Below are positions 25,901 to 36,311 of a stretch of 64,000 nucleotides of DNA, piece by piece; positions within the stretch are counted from its first letter, which is position 1; each line of letters opens with the position of its first letter. The position numbers and the translations under genes were made by a program. The notes beneath the pieces are model-generated. The model did not search any database, was not told where the DNA came from, and saw nothing but the letters and a program-made list of their open reading frames with translations. The stretch comes from Anisodus tanguticus (taxonomy: Eukaryota; Streptophyta; Magnoliopsida; Solanales; Solanaceae): contig CM067539.1 of the NCBI GenBank assembly GCA_034509755.1, positions 60,398,513 to 60,462,512 on the forward strand, written 5' to 3'.

Positions 25901-26378
25901 CCTATTTCAAACGATATAGATTATACAACAACAACAACAACATACCCAGTGAAATCCCACAAAGTGAGGTGTGCGGAGGGTGGATTGTACGCAAAACTTA
26001 CATCTACCTTGGGAGGTAGAGATACTGTTTCTGGTAGACCCTCGGCATAAGAACAAGCAAATCAAAGTAGTATACAAAGGAAATAACGAGAAAGAATAAT
26101 TCACATGGATTATCTACATAACTTTTCCTATACTTCCCAGCAAGAATATTCCTCTAATTATCAAACGATCCCTAAGTTGACAAAATAAATATACAAAATC
26201 ATAAAATATTACAAAAAGATAGAAAACATATTACCTTTTTTGAAGAATGATGAACCTTAGGTGGAGGAGGAGTTGGAAGAACATTATTAGTACAATAATG
26301 TCTAGGAACATAGTTTGGTTTTATTAACTTATGATACAAGCTTTCTCTAATCAATGCAAATCCAACCCTTTGTTTCAT
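16962..26378 (-). CDS. PYRD: Dihydroorotate dehydrogenase (quinone), mitochondrial
   Basis: Oxidises dihydroorotate to orotate with FMN and passes electrons to ubiquinone: the fourth step of UMP synthesis, at the mitochondrial inner membrane (class 2 enzyme). Exons from the 5' end: 26235-26378, 24128-24210, 22201-22524, 21723-21975, 21089-21169, 20875-20982, 20747-20776, 18092-18229, 17943-17980, 17745-17844, 16962-17036. All have GT..AG borders and join in frame to 457 residues, as expected for plants (about 460). The N-terminus is basic and presequence-like, then a hydrophobic segment (LLTGATIGLLIAGGAYAS). Motifs: AAGFDKNAEAV, the FMN-site INRCGFNSEG, INISSPNTPGLR with the class 2 catalytic Ser, IGCGGISSGEDAY and TAFGYGGPALIP. 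The ATG at 26378 was chosen because no ATG lies just upstream in frame. It looks functional. Introns 1 and 7 hold transposons. Confidence 0.96.
19733..20390 (+). mobile_element. 5'-truncated L1 LINE with target-site duplication
   Basis: The insert is 19744-20380. It is flanked by AAAGTTACACA (19733-19743) and AAGTTACACA (20381-20390) and ends in a short poly(A). It encodes the C-terminal end of L1 ORF2: a zinc-binding RT segment with RCYLCEEEQESVEHLFLHC (C-x2-C-x7-H-x4-C), then WAIPNNIRDFLLCW and CIFWILWLERNRACFE, with a frame change near 19985. It lies in DHODH intron 7, antisense to the gene. Confidence 0.9.
24892..25420. mobile_element. Stowaway-like MITE in repeat unit 2
   Basis: Ends CTCCCTCGTTTCAATTTAAC at the left and CTGAGGGAG at the right are inverted relatives and are flanked by TA (24890-24891 and 25421-25422), the Tc1/mariner target duplication. 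It is itself interrupted by another MITE at 25097-25378. Confidence 0.8.
25097..25378. mobile_element. Inner MITE nested in the Stowaway-like MITE
   Basis: The left end GGGCCCGTTTGACCATGAGA and the right end TTTTCATGGCCAAACGCC form terminal inverted repeats. A second GCGTTTGGCCATGAAAATTC occurs inside near 25164. It has no coding capacity. Confidence 0.75.
25648..25875. mobile_element. Second Stowaway-like MITE, in repeat unit 3
   Basis: The left end CTATATGTCCCAATATACTT and the right end AATATTTTGGGACGGAGCGAA pair as imperfect inverted repeats and are flanked by TA (25646-25647 and 25876-25877). Its inside differs from the MITE in unit 2, so this is a separate family or subfamily inserted at the matching position. 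Confidence 0.78.
25926..26098 (-). mobile_element. Short RTE-type 3' fragment, minus strand
   Basis: Begins CAACAACAACAACAACATAC and includes TGAAATCCCACAAAGTGAGG, GGTAGAGATACTGTTTCTGG and TAGACCCTCGGCATAAG, the complement of the RTE 3' end. It splits repeat unit 3 within GATATAGATTAT, and a diverged GGATTATCTAC follows it, which fits a decayed target duplication. Confidence 0.75.
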
Positions 26379-26574
26379 TTTTCTCTTCAAAACACAATAA
26401 AACTAAATCTTGGCTAACTGAATAAAAACACTTCAAAATTTACAATTCCAAATGCTCAAAAATAACCCACAAATTGCCAAGAAAATTTGTAGAAATACAG
26501 TAACTATTGATGCTATGATTCAAATGAGTGAAAAGGGTATCTGGGGAACAATAGTAAAAGTGAAAAATGTGAGT

Positions 26575-26645
26575 GTATGAGGTGGGGGTGGGTGGGTTGG
26601 GTTGGGATGGGGTAATGGGGAGTGGGCGTGGGGGGGAGGGGGTCT
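26575..26645 (+). promoter_or_regulatory. G-rich tract upstream of DHODH
   Basis: About 70 bases of G runs (GGTGGGGGTGGGTGGG and GGGCGTGGGGGGGAGGGGG), 200-270 bases upstream of the DHODH ATG and G-rich on the DHODH template strand. It could form a G-quadruplex in the promoter or 5' UTR. The sequence composition is plain; any role is inference. Confidence 0.5.
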
Positions 26646-26829
26646 CTCTGGTTCTTGAAGGAAGGCTGAGGTTTTAGCAGAGTTGAAGGGTGAGAGAAAA
26701 AACCTTTTCTGGTTTTATTCGGCTTTGGGTATATGCTTTTATGAAAAGTTATATCTAAATTTTTAATTTTTTCTACACTTTCATTTAACAAAATAAAAAA
26801 CATTGTAAAAATTGACTTCTCAAATTAAA

Positions 26830-29800
26830 AGTTTTTTTTTATTTCTCACTCAAAGTCCGTTATACGCATTGGAGACCGATTATATTCAGATTCGTGTCGA
26901 ATAGAGCTCATTTTTGATGTAGTAATTTTCCATAGTCAGTGTTCGAACTCATTCACCGCACGACAATAAAAGTTAAGTATAATCTTGCTTGTTTGAGCAT
27001 TTTAAATCTAATAGTTTTAATAAAGTATCAATTATTATTCGCAATATACCTAAGAATATAAATTTCATGAAATTAAATGAAACAAAAACGTAAGATCATT
27101 CAGTAACTATTCGTAAAAATTTAAATATCAAATTTAATTTAAAAACCTATATCTCTATATTTTTATGTTTATATTTGGATTATTTTATCCTTTATTTTAT
27201 TATGATTGTTTTGGTTCTATTACATTTCTCATTAATATTGTTCAAAATTTGTCATGTGCTTTTTAATAACTTTCAACTTATTTGTTATTTTTGCTCACTA
27301 CTCTCCTTTTATTATATAGATTTTTCTCCTTACTATTGCCTTGTACGATATGAATGTTATACAATCTAATCTATAGGACAAATATGAGAATGAACGAATA
27401 TTATTATGTCATACAGTACTAATTTAGTTTTCAAGTTGCTTATTATTAATGAACTTATTCATTATTTCCTTTCCTTCTATTTTATTTTTATATTTTTTGG
27501 TTTTTTTTAATTACATAGGGGTAGGGGAAGGGACCAAAAAGTTATTTCTTTTCCTTCTATGTTTTAATCTGGACACCAAAAAGTTGTCATATCTAATTTT
27601 TATTTCCATAATAAAAGAAGTGATATTCTCATTGAAGATTGCGAATTTAAGAAAATAAAGGATTTTTATGATTGTGTATTATTTTTATTGTGGAATCCTT
27701 TACTAAAGTTTTTTTTTCATTTATAAATAGGTCATAGTGTTCTTCTTTTGTTTGATTTTCTTGCTTTACTAATCTCATTCGTTTTACAAAGATAGCTTGT
27801 GAAACAATCTTGTAACCACTATTCTTTGAACTTAAGACAAAGAAAATATAATTTTATAGGTGAGAGTTCTAATTAAGATTAATTCTTATGTACAAGTTCG
27901 ATATTAAAAAAATCTTTTGGAAAATCATTGTTAAGGTACTATAAGAGAACATAAATTTCGCCAATTTTAATAGGTGTAACAGTGTAAGTCTTGAACAAGT
28001 AAAATTGAGAATTGTATGAAAAATGAGCGCACTATATTCTATTTTTTTTATGAGGGTGGGTTTGAATGATCTCAAGTCTATAATTGGATATTGATTTACT
28101 CATCAAAATTGTAAATCGATGAGCTTCGTGAAAAATAATGGCTCTTAACTACAAGTTTTTGAAGGAAAATAAAATGCCACATAAAAAACACCTCAATTAC
28201 TGAGCTGTCAGTATTGAAATAATATGTTTAAATAAAAAATAATAAGTCAAGCTTTTTTTTTTTCATTCTTTACACATCTATTTGGTCCTACAAGCTTATG
28301 ATGCTGATTTCAAAAGCATCGTGTTAATAAGATGAAAATCATAGTTAAAATTTTCTAGCAATCAACAAATAATGAAGATGAAATATGGTCAGTAAAAAAG
28401 AAAAATAAAGTTGTTTGTGCCACAGTTGAGCGTTTCTGTCCAATCGCTACATTTAATAAATTTCTTCTAAAGAAAATCTTCAAATATTTAAAGATGATAA
28501 TAACCAAGGACAAGGGAATAATAAATATTTTATCTCCAGGAAAAAAGAACCCCATGGTATAAGTCACAACTCACAAGGATTGCAGAGACATAGTTGACAG
28601 TGTTTAGTTGGCAATACAGGAGGTAATTGTCAAAGTTTAGACGACCACTCTGCAACTGGAGTATTTGTACATGTTGCCATGAAAGTAGACTCATATTCAA
28701 GGGAACGTATTCCCTAAAGGACTGTTTAGCAAAGAACTTCAGTCTATCAAAAATTACAATTGTGAGTAAATGATACCCCTCAAGGTCATTTTTAATAACA
28801 ATATTCAAAATCCTGACAATAAGCCGGTGGAAGGTAGCAGGTATTCGGCGGAGCAGGTTGATACATTAGAAGCACCAGATGTTGTAGATATATGCTCTGC
28901 CAATATATTAGAATGTATGTTTCCTCCATCGCTATATAGCTGCTTGTAAGTAGGAAGCTATATATGACTGACCCATGGTTCAGACAAAACACCTACCAGC
29001 ACATCATTGCCTGGATGAAACAGCAAAGAAAATTAAGGAAGATTTAGATTTGCGCAGATACCAGAGAATCATAATAAACCCAAAATTTTCCTACAAAAAG
29101 CAAATAATCGAATGACTTGGGAAAATGCAAGATATGAAGACAAGAAAGTAAAAGATTCATTTATCATTAGTATGATATATTACAACATGCCAATGCACCT
29201 CATCGATCTAGTTGTTATCTTTAGAGCAATGCTCCCACAATGTACCCAGATAAACTATCATGTTAATGACGTCAAAGATAAAGAGCAGTAAGAGGACTCT
29301 GGGGAAACCTGGTGTACGATTGAGTGTATAAAAATAATAATGGATCAAAAGTAGATACTACCAAAGAGAGAATCCCTGCATACAAGAGATGTCTACATTC
29401 AAATGTCTCTCACAAACTGTATTCAGATGTCGAAAGAACTTGTATTGAGGGGATGCAAAATCTCCACTTTTTGATGGCTGGAGTTCGTGAAACAATTCAG
29501 AATGGAGAGACTCTGCAGGAGACGAGTCATGTTTTGGGTTTTGGTAGTCAGTTGCAACAAGCTAACGATTCTTTTATTAGAAAAAAAAAGAAGTCGCCTG
29601 CGAGAGGCTAACAATTTTAACTAAGATGGTCCTGGAGCAAAATGCTTTTTGGCCTGTAACCAGATTGGAAGAGCCATTGATTGACACTCTCACCTCAAGC
29701 AGCCGACCCGGTCTGGATTTTCAATGATAGTTCAAAGAACTCATTTCCAGTTTAATTCTATTGGAAAGGTCTATTTTGACCACAGCAAGATAAACTCCTT

Positions 29801-30518
29801 TGAAAATACCAGGAAAGCCAAGGATCAAGGGAACATATGCAATCTACTTTCCGACTTTCAGTCATATTGGAAAGAAAGAACTCTTCATACATAAGCTGTC
29901 AGCAAAATGCCAAAACTCAAGCTTGAAAAGATAAGAGGACAGTTTCGAAACAAAGGAGAAGATCAAGTGTGAGGATTTGAGCAGAACATCAACTTCTTCT
30001 GTTCGTCACACATCTAAAGTTTGTCATTTTCTCTACTTTTTGTTGTTCGTCTCTAAAGAACCTAAAACATTTTCAGTCTTGCAAAGTATATTCTCTCCAA
30101 TAGCTGAATTTGGGACTGAACTACACCCAAATTTGAGTTCTCCCAAGGTCCAAAAATCAATTCACAGAATGCAGAAAGGAACTAGCAACTATTACTTCCA
30201 TTCTTTGACTACATTGGGCCATAATAATACCAAATAAAAAAGTCACCATGAAAGGGTAGAAGAGTGGGATCCCATGATATGGGCCTATTTACTTCATCAA
30301 GTCCTAGCAGAAACAAAAAAAAAAAAACTAGGTGATTTATTCCAATCCGCCTAAGCCTTGGTAGGCAGAGCTGTCTGGTACCTATTCTGGTGGGAAATAG
30401 CAGGTAAATTAGTGAAATAGTTGAGGTGCACATAAGCTAACCCGGACACCATTACATAATTTAAAAGATGCCCAAAAAATTAAGCCTTTTATACATCTTT
30501 AGAAGTTTAAATTGAAGT
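26830..30518. other. Gene-poor AT-rich intergenic DNA
   Basis: I see only short frames with no recognisable protein on either strand, and no transposon with clear ends. Positions 28550-30240 are less AT-rich and could hold an untranslated exon, a non-coding transcript or an old degraded repeat, but nothing in the sequence decides this. Confidence 0.4.
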
Positions 30519-30720
30519 AGGGAAAAGGTCCAAATTTGCCCCTATACTATATTATATTGCCCAATTTTGCACTTCGTTACCCTCGCCGTTAGCAAATCAT
30601 CTCATTTTTGCCATTGCCATTAAAGAAGCTCCAACGTGAAATGAGTGGACTCCACGTGTCTAAATTTTCGATGAAAAAGACCCTACATTATCATTCAACT
30701 TTTGACCATGGCTTAAAATT
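30519..30720. repeat. Possible one-ended MITE or dispersed repeat
   Basis: GGGAAAAGGTCCAAATTTGC at 30519 resembles the end of a plant repeat with GGGAAAAGGTCCAAATATACC termini that I recall from Solanaceae. No matching inverted end is seen, so it would be a partial copy. Confidence 0.35.
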
Positions 30721-30927
30721 ACCCGTAGATTGGATCTCCTTTAGGAGTCATTGGAAAAATGAGATTTTTTTCTCATGGCAGGAGTGATATTGGACCAAAA
30801 GTCTACCATACAACAAAGTTGCTCAATTTCGGATATTACATGGAAAGTTAGACTCTTTCCCTTTTAAAGTATGTTGAATTTGATCTTTCAATTTTCATGT
30901 CAAAACGTTCTCCAGTACATTCAGTGT

Positions 30928-31385
30928 AGGAGTATCTTTTTTTTTTTTAAACTGGTAACTGTATCTTTTATATTTCAAATGTAGCATAACAGTACTTAGG
31001 TAGTACTGAAACCATATTTACAACAGAACTCTAAATCTTACTGTCCTCTTTCTATATTGAATCTAAAACATCAATAATAGTGACAGTGTCATTTGAGTAG
31101 ATCTAATTGCACCAAAAACACAAAAGCAAGATAAAGTTTAGATTAATCTTCTGCAACCCATTCTCCACATTCTCAAAACATTTGGAATTTCTCTCATTCC
31201 AAATTGTCCACCAGATGCAGGCAGGGACAATTCTCCATCTGCTCCTGTCCTTTGCCTGTAAGCCAGTTTCCTCCCAACTTTTGAGAGCATCTGTGACCTT
31301 TCCAGGCATGGCCCAAGAGATGCCTTTGAGGTTTAGAATAATTCTCCACATTTGAGTTGTAAGCTTGCAATGAAGGAGTATCTTT
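30928..31385 (-). mobile_element. 5'-truncated L1 LINE, minus strand, with target-site duplication
   Basis: The insert is about 30940-31373. AGGAGTATCTTT flanks it at 30928-30939 and 31374-31385, with a poly(T) run (the reversed poly(A) tail) at the left. The minus strand encodes the extreme C-terminus of L1 ORF2: GISWAMPGKVTDALKSWEE and CIWWTIWNERNSKCFENVEN, very similar to the L1 at 52391-57440. Confidence 0.9.
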
Positions 31386-32005
31386 CTCTAATTCGAGGAT
31401 TCTTGTCTACTGCATAAAATTCTAGTACCTTGAACATTTAGTACTACACATCGGTAAGAGATACTTTTTCGGCTAGTTGATTTTCGAATCCTAGTTTCAA
31501 GTATGCAATTCCAACCAAATAGTGTGATATCAAATGGATTTGGAAGAGCTTCCTGAGCTTTTTATTTTCTAGTTCCAAAACTTCATGAACTCATCAGCTC
31601 CAAGAAAGCAAGAACCTTTAAATAATTTCCTAAATCGCTTCATTCAATTCCAAACCTCTTATCACCATTATCCTTCTTCTTTTTCTTGAGGATAAAATCA
31701 CTATCAGCATTATCCATCTACAACTCCAACCAGATTTTCGTCCATTTCAGCCACAAGAACTAAGCAGAACCTTTTTCTTATGGAAACGATATTGTATTTA
31801 TTGTTATTGCGAGGAAATCCCAATATGCAAAGAGCTATACCAGAAAAGTAGAGAGCCAACACAAAGATACAGTTCTCTACCAAGACCACCTGAATATCTA
31901 TGCACACAGGAACTTCATGGATGGTCCACAGTTGAGCAAAATTAAAAGACGGCCCCCCAGTTATACAAAGTCATATTCCTCCAATTCAAAATCTCTCATG
32001 TTTCT

Positions 32006-35000
32006 TTACCTGCAAAGAATCCACATGAGTGAGTCCCATGCTTTACCTCTCCTCCTACTCTTATATGCCCAACTGTGCATCACTCCTTTCACTATTTCAA
32101 GCATTCCCGTCGTATCCCAAACAAAAGAATTACAGATTTAGTCAATGACAAAAGAACATTCGGAGAGACAACAGAAATAACTTTGTCTAAATTTATCGGA
32201 TTCCAACCTTCTACCATTTTCTTTCTCAAGTACTACATACTCTAAATACTAACAAGTATTAGTAGGTCAGGACAAGATGGTAAAGGGTAATTACTTGCCT
32301 CTAGTTGGTTTTCATGATGAACTACCAAAACCTTATGGAGTAATAATTAATCCCCAAAACAAGGGAGAGTTTAAGGACTAGCAAAGCCATACAGAAAAGA
32401 AATACTTCTATAAGCAATATATTTATAAAGCTCAGAAAAACTGGTGAAAATAAGATGTTGTATACCATGGGATGATGGAGCCAAAAAGGAAGTGCTGCAT
32501 GATGGGAACCTTCTGCAGAACTTCAATCTTGTACATCTTAAGTAAGCCACTGTTTACCTTGTTCCAATTGGGTACACCACTAATGTCATCTAACATTGGA
32601 GAGTGCTCTGCAAACAATCCCTTCTTCACCTTCTTTATGAATACAATACATGAGAGATACAAATATTCATTTGCAAAGTTCTCCAAGATATCTTCGTTAT
32701 GAATAGATTTTGGTTTCATGTACTTGTGATCAATCAACTGAGATGACCCAAATATAAAAGGTAAAAAGTGGTAGTCATCTAGTCCCCAAACCCCATGGGA
32801 CCCAGCAGGCTCTAGGGAATAGGTTACTTGCAACTTCCTCATCAACTCCAAGTACTTGATGAAGACCCTTGACACCAGAGCTTGATAGTCTTCTTCTTTC
32901 ACCACTCCTAATCTTGCTAAGCAATACAACCATGCTGCAAAATTTGTCTCATGACCAGTACCTGTATAACAGAAGTGATTAGTTTTAGGAATAAAAATAA
33001 CTAGTTCTAGGAGGACCATTAATCAAACGGCAGCAAGCCTGTGCACCTCAAGGCAACATCAATATTCAATACTTAGTGTATTATGATTCTTTTAAAAACT
33101 ACTTTATGTATTATGATCGTTATATTACACATCTTTTGTTTTTGCATGGAAGTAAACTTATTACTGTGGGAGAGCTCCGGTATACAGGATTGTTATATTA
33201 CACATGATCATACAATCCCACAAGAAAAAAGTTGTGACATGGCATCAGTCTGAGATGAATGTATCATATATTACTAACATTAACACTTATCAATAATCTA
33301 ACACCATAACTACATTTCACCATTTAGCACACTACTGAACTCATTCTCAACTCTGGAGCTATAATAGTAGAACTACTCCATACTTGATAAAAAAATAGTA
33401 GAACTAAGCCATAAACTAGTATTCATTCTCTAAAAATGAGAAAAATGACTTCCCTAATGAAAGTAGGGAAAACAAGTTCCATAAGTGACATTCCAAGTTC
33501 AATATCCTCCACACCCATCCAACGCCCCGACCCCCACCCCTTGGCAATCCCACCCCCGAACCCCTACATCCCACCCCATCCTACCCCATAGTGTTTTGCG
33601 AGGTTACATTTAAATACTCTTGAGATAATATTTCTTACTTACCAAACACTACACAAAGTAAGTAAGAAACACACTTGTTTTCCTAAAAACATTTTTCTAG
33701 GAAAACATTTTCCGTCGTACAAAAACACACCCTTAATATAATAGCACATAACTTCTCAAGAATAAGGGGTTATGTTACCTTCTCAAATAAAATGAATGAA
33801 TTAGGGGTTTCCACGAGTTGACAGCTACAACAACATACCCAGTAAAATTCTACAAAGTGGGGCTAAGGGGAGGGTAGAGCGTACGCAAACCTTACCCCTA
33901 CCTTAGGAGGTAAATAGTTTATTTCTGGTAGACCCTCAACATAAGGACAAGCAAATTAAAGCAGTATAAAAAGTCACAGCGAAACACGATAAAAATCATA
34001 ATATAAAAAAAGGAGCACGAACTACCACAAATTAATATGATAATTGATAATCGAAGCAACAGATAATAGCAGAAATCGAAGGACAAGAAACTACACAAGT
34101 TGACAGCTAGTACACAAATATACACATGATTTAAATAGCTCAGCCCAACAAATTTAGTATTAAGGTTACAACAATAACAACAACAACAACAACATACCCC
34201 GTGCAATCCCACAAGGTGGGATCTGGGAAGGATAGAGTGTACGCAGAACTTACCCTGCCATGTAGATAGAGAGGTTGTTTCCAATAGACCCTCCGCTCAA
34301 AGAAAAGCAAACCAAACCACAACAATTGAGAAAAATAAATAACAACAGTAAGGAAGCCATGAAAAAATATTCTAAATAAAGCATGACAAAGCACGTAACT
34401 ACCACAAAATAGTATGCCAGTCAAAGTACAAAACGCAACAGATAATAACACGAATCAAAAGGTTAATTGCCTAATAACATCACATAATCGAAGCTCAAAT
34501 TTTGAAAAGCATACCATAATCAATCCTGCTAGAATTCCCAAAACTATCAGTAAAGTAAGGAACAAGCTCAACAATAGCTTCCTTTAGCTCCAAAGGCAAA
34601 AACCTAAGCATAAACGACTCCGCATTACAACTCATCCTTTCATGCCAAGTCCGATACGCGAAATTCCCATACCTCGACGATTGCGGAGCTAAAGGAATCT
34701 CATCAACATATCCAATTAGGGTTTGAAGAATTTCAACAATCGCTAACACAGCAGGCGACACGTGGAAGTGATCGGAGAGTTGATGTGATCGAATGGATTC
34801 CGATAGCGAAACGATAAACCCTATGAATTGAAGACAGGTTTGTGAAGAGCTGAACTGAACGATGTCGTTTTGAGTTTGGATTATTTTAATTGGGATTTGG
34901 AAATGGTTATTATAAGGTGGAGTTAAGGGAATGATTTGGTGTGATTGAGGTACAGGTGTACGCATTATGATTTCGCGGTTATTAGCTGGTGGTAGGTTAA

Positions 35001-35151
35001 CAGCTGGTGCACGGATTGGGATGTAGTTAGGGTTTGGATCGGGTGGTGGTGGTGGGAAAGCGGTGGGTCCGCCGCAGTTAACGCAGGTGGTGCCGTCGTG
35101 GTGGTGGTGCGAGGCGGTGGACGGTGGTGGTGGGTTGTTATTGGGTTCCAT
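32006..35151 (-). CDS. PTPA: Serine/threonine-protein phosphatase 2A activator (PTPA)
   Basis: PTPA is a peptidyl-prolyl isomerase-type chaperone that activates the PP2A catalytic subunit in cytosol and nucleus. Exon 1 is 34515-35151, with ATG at 35149-35151: a Pro/His-rich N-terminus with CVNCGG, then the family fold. Exon 2 is 32466-32961 and opens with the highly conserved GTGHETNFAAWLYCLARLG, then GSHGVWGLDDYHFLPFIFGS and IMQHFLFGSIIPW. The exon 1 / exon 2 junction falls inside the codon for the Gly in YGTGHE. Exon 2 ends at a good donor after CCATG; the next acceptor fitting the frame gives only TGG TAA at about 32006-32009, so I infer a tiny last exon. That makes about 378 residues, close to the plant length (about 390). 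Intron 1 holds a MITE and two RTE fragments. The last exon is uncertain; the rest is firm. Confidence 0.93.
33407..33735. mobile_element. Related, left-truncated copy of the 8135-8484 MITE
   Basis: The right end AAAACATTTTCCGTCGTACA, then AAAACACACCC, and the inner pieces GACTTCCCTAATGAAAGTAG and GAAAACAAGTTCCATAAGTG match the MITE at 8135-8484. The left terminal repeat is missing. It lies in PTPA intron 1. Confidence 0.65.
33816..34109 (-). mobile_element. Short RTE-type insertion with 12-bp target duplication
   Basis: The element at 33828-34097 is flanked on both sides by AGTTGACAGCTA (33816-33827 and 34098-34109). It starts CAACAACATACCCAGTAAAA and contains the GTACGCAAACCTTACCCC and TAGACCCTCAACATAAGGAC blocks of the RTE 3' end. 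It is 270 bp long, lies in PTPA intron 1, and points the same way as the gene. Confidence 0.88.
34162..34465 (-). mobile_element. Second short RTE-type insertion next to the first
   Basis: The element at 34169-34458 is flanked by AAGGTTA (34162-34168 and 34459-34465). It starts with a long (CAA)n tail, then CATACCCCGTGCAATCCC and GTACGCAGAACTTACCC. It is 290 bp long, similar in length and content to the copy 60 bases to its left. Confidence 0.85.
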
Positions 35152-35255
35152 TTTTGTATAGTTACACTGGAAGAGCACGATTATGGAGAAGAACAATGAA
35201 GAAAGGCAAAGGTAGTAGGAGAAAATGGCAAACACGTCCCTTAAGTATCATTTAA

Positions 35256-35777
35256 CGGAATTTGCATGCTTAATAAGAATAAATATGACTTGTTCGTATT
35301 TATAAGTTTCGCTACTGAAGATAGGAATATACCTTTTATCCTTACTTAGTTGAATACATAGATATGAACGTGTTCTTGTTATCTCTGACGATCATAAGAA
35401 TATAGGCGTTACAGGATTGTGAGCAACTCAGAAAATACTCATAAAGTTAAAATCAACCAGTCAATTAGTAACCCATGAAATAAAATACGTATAACGATTA
35501 GAAGAATCAACTGGATTGTTAGTGGTCATAACCTTAGCTCTATGTCTTCTCCGATAAAAATTTGTTCTTTTTTGGTTGAAGTTCATTATTTATTTTCTTT
35601 TATTTTTAGTTAGTTATAAACATAATTTTGGATTTTATTTCTTGTTTAGATAATTAGAATTAGTTTAATTTAGTAAATAGTTAATCATAAGTCCCTATGG
35701 GTACGATATCTGGACTTAAAATCCTATATTACTTATACGACCGCGTTACTTGCGTGTGCGTTTGGGAGCAACAAGTT
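35256..35777 (+). repeat. 5' LTR of element A (5'-truncated)
   Basis: Matches 39463-39999 along its length, but lacks the ATATGTGGCGTGTGAATTGG stretch that precedes the match in the right copy and in element B. Its left end abuts the PTPA 5' region. Confidence 0.75.
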
Positions 35778-36125
35778 TTTGGCACCGTTGACGGAGACTT
35801 AGAAATTAACTATTTTTCTAGATTAGACTTTTACTGTTAAATTTACAAGTTTTTTTGTAAATATTTTTATTTTTGTGATTATTTGATTTTTTTCTCTGAG
35901 TATGTTTCTAGTTCTCTCATCATGATGTTTGAGAATGAAAAATATGGAGGTAAGGTTATTGATGAAGACGCTTGGTTGATGAAAGATTCGTATGGCTCGT
36001 ATTTTTGATCTTGTCATGATCTTGCATATTAGAAGTGTGAATATGAATATGGAAGTAATGATTGGTATTGTGACGAATATTATCGATTAAGGAAATATGC
36101 GAAACGACGTTGTTTACTAACAACA

Positions 36126-36311
36126 TTGGTGAATGATTGGTCTAAGAATAGAGTTGATCTTGCACAAGAAATTGACAGGTTTGGCTTGACTGTGCACAAC
36201 TTTGATGCAGATTTGAGTGCAAAGGTTGATGCGTTTAACGCCCAACAATTTAGTGATGAGTTATGTGAAGCTGAAAAAGACCCTCTAGGCCAAATTGAGG
36301 AGCTCAAATGA
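36126..36311 (+). pseudogene. Unassigned coding remnant inside element A
   Basis: A 61-codon frame includes LAQEIDRFGLTVHNFDADLS and ends EAEKDPLGQIEELK. It is hydrophilic and acidic. I do not recognise it. Its place inside the non-autonomous element suggests a leftover of a gag-like or captured gene, but no domain supports this. Confidence 0.35.

Larger units (their letters stand above)
24562..26220. repeat. Tandem repeat of about 240 bp, three units, in DHODH intron 1
   Basis: Unit 1 (about 24562-24800) starts ATGATTTATGCTAGTGAGTC and includes GAAATCCAACCATATTCC, CACTCTATTTCAACCATATA and CCAGCAAGAAAA. Unit 2 starts at about 24801, and its right half resumes at 25423 after a MITE. Unit 3 starts at about 25575 and is split by a MITE (25648-25875) and an RTE tail (about 25926-26098), resuming at 26106. 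The units are clearly related but diverged. Confidence 0.85.

Noticed and set aside
26379..26390. Upstream extension of the DHODH start by four codons
   Set aside because: The codon at 26390 is TTG; the first ATG is at 26376-26378.
29324..29611. A 95-codon plus-strand frame in the gene-poor region
   Set aside because: No recognisable domain, no splice context and a poly(A)-driven Lys run at its end.
35152..35235. Upstream in-frame extension of PTPA with a hydrophobic stretch
   Set aside because: It would need a non-ATG start; the ATG at 35149-35151 begins the expected protein and no signal peptide is known for PTPA.
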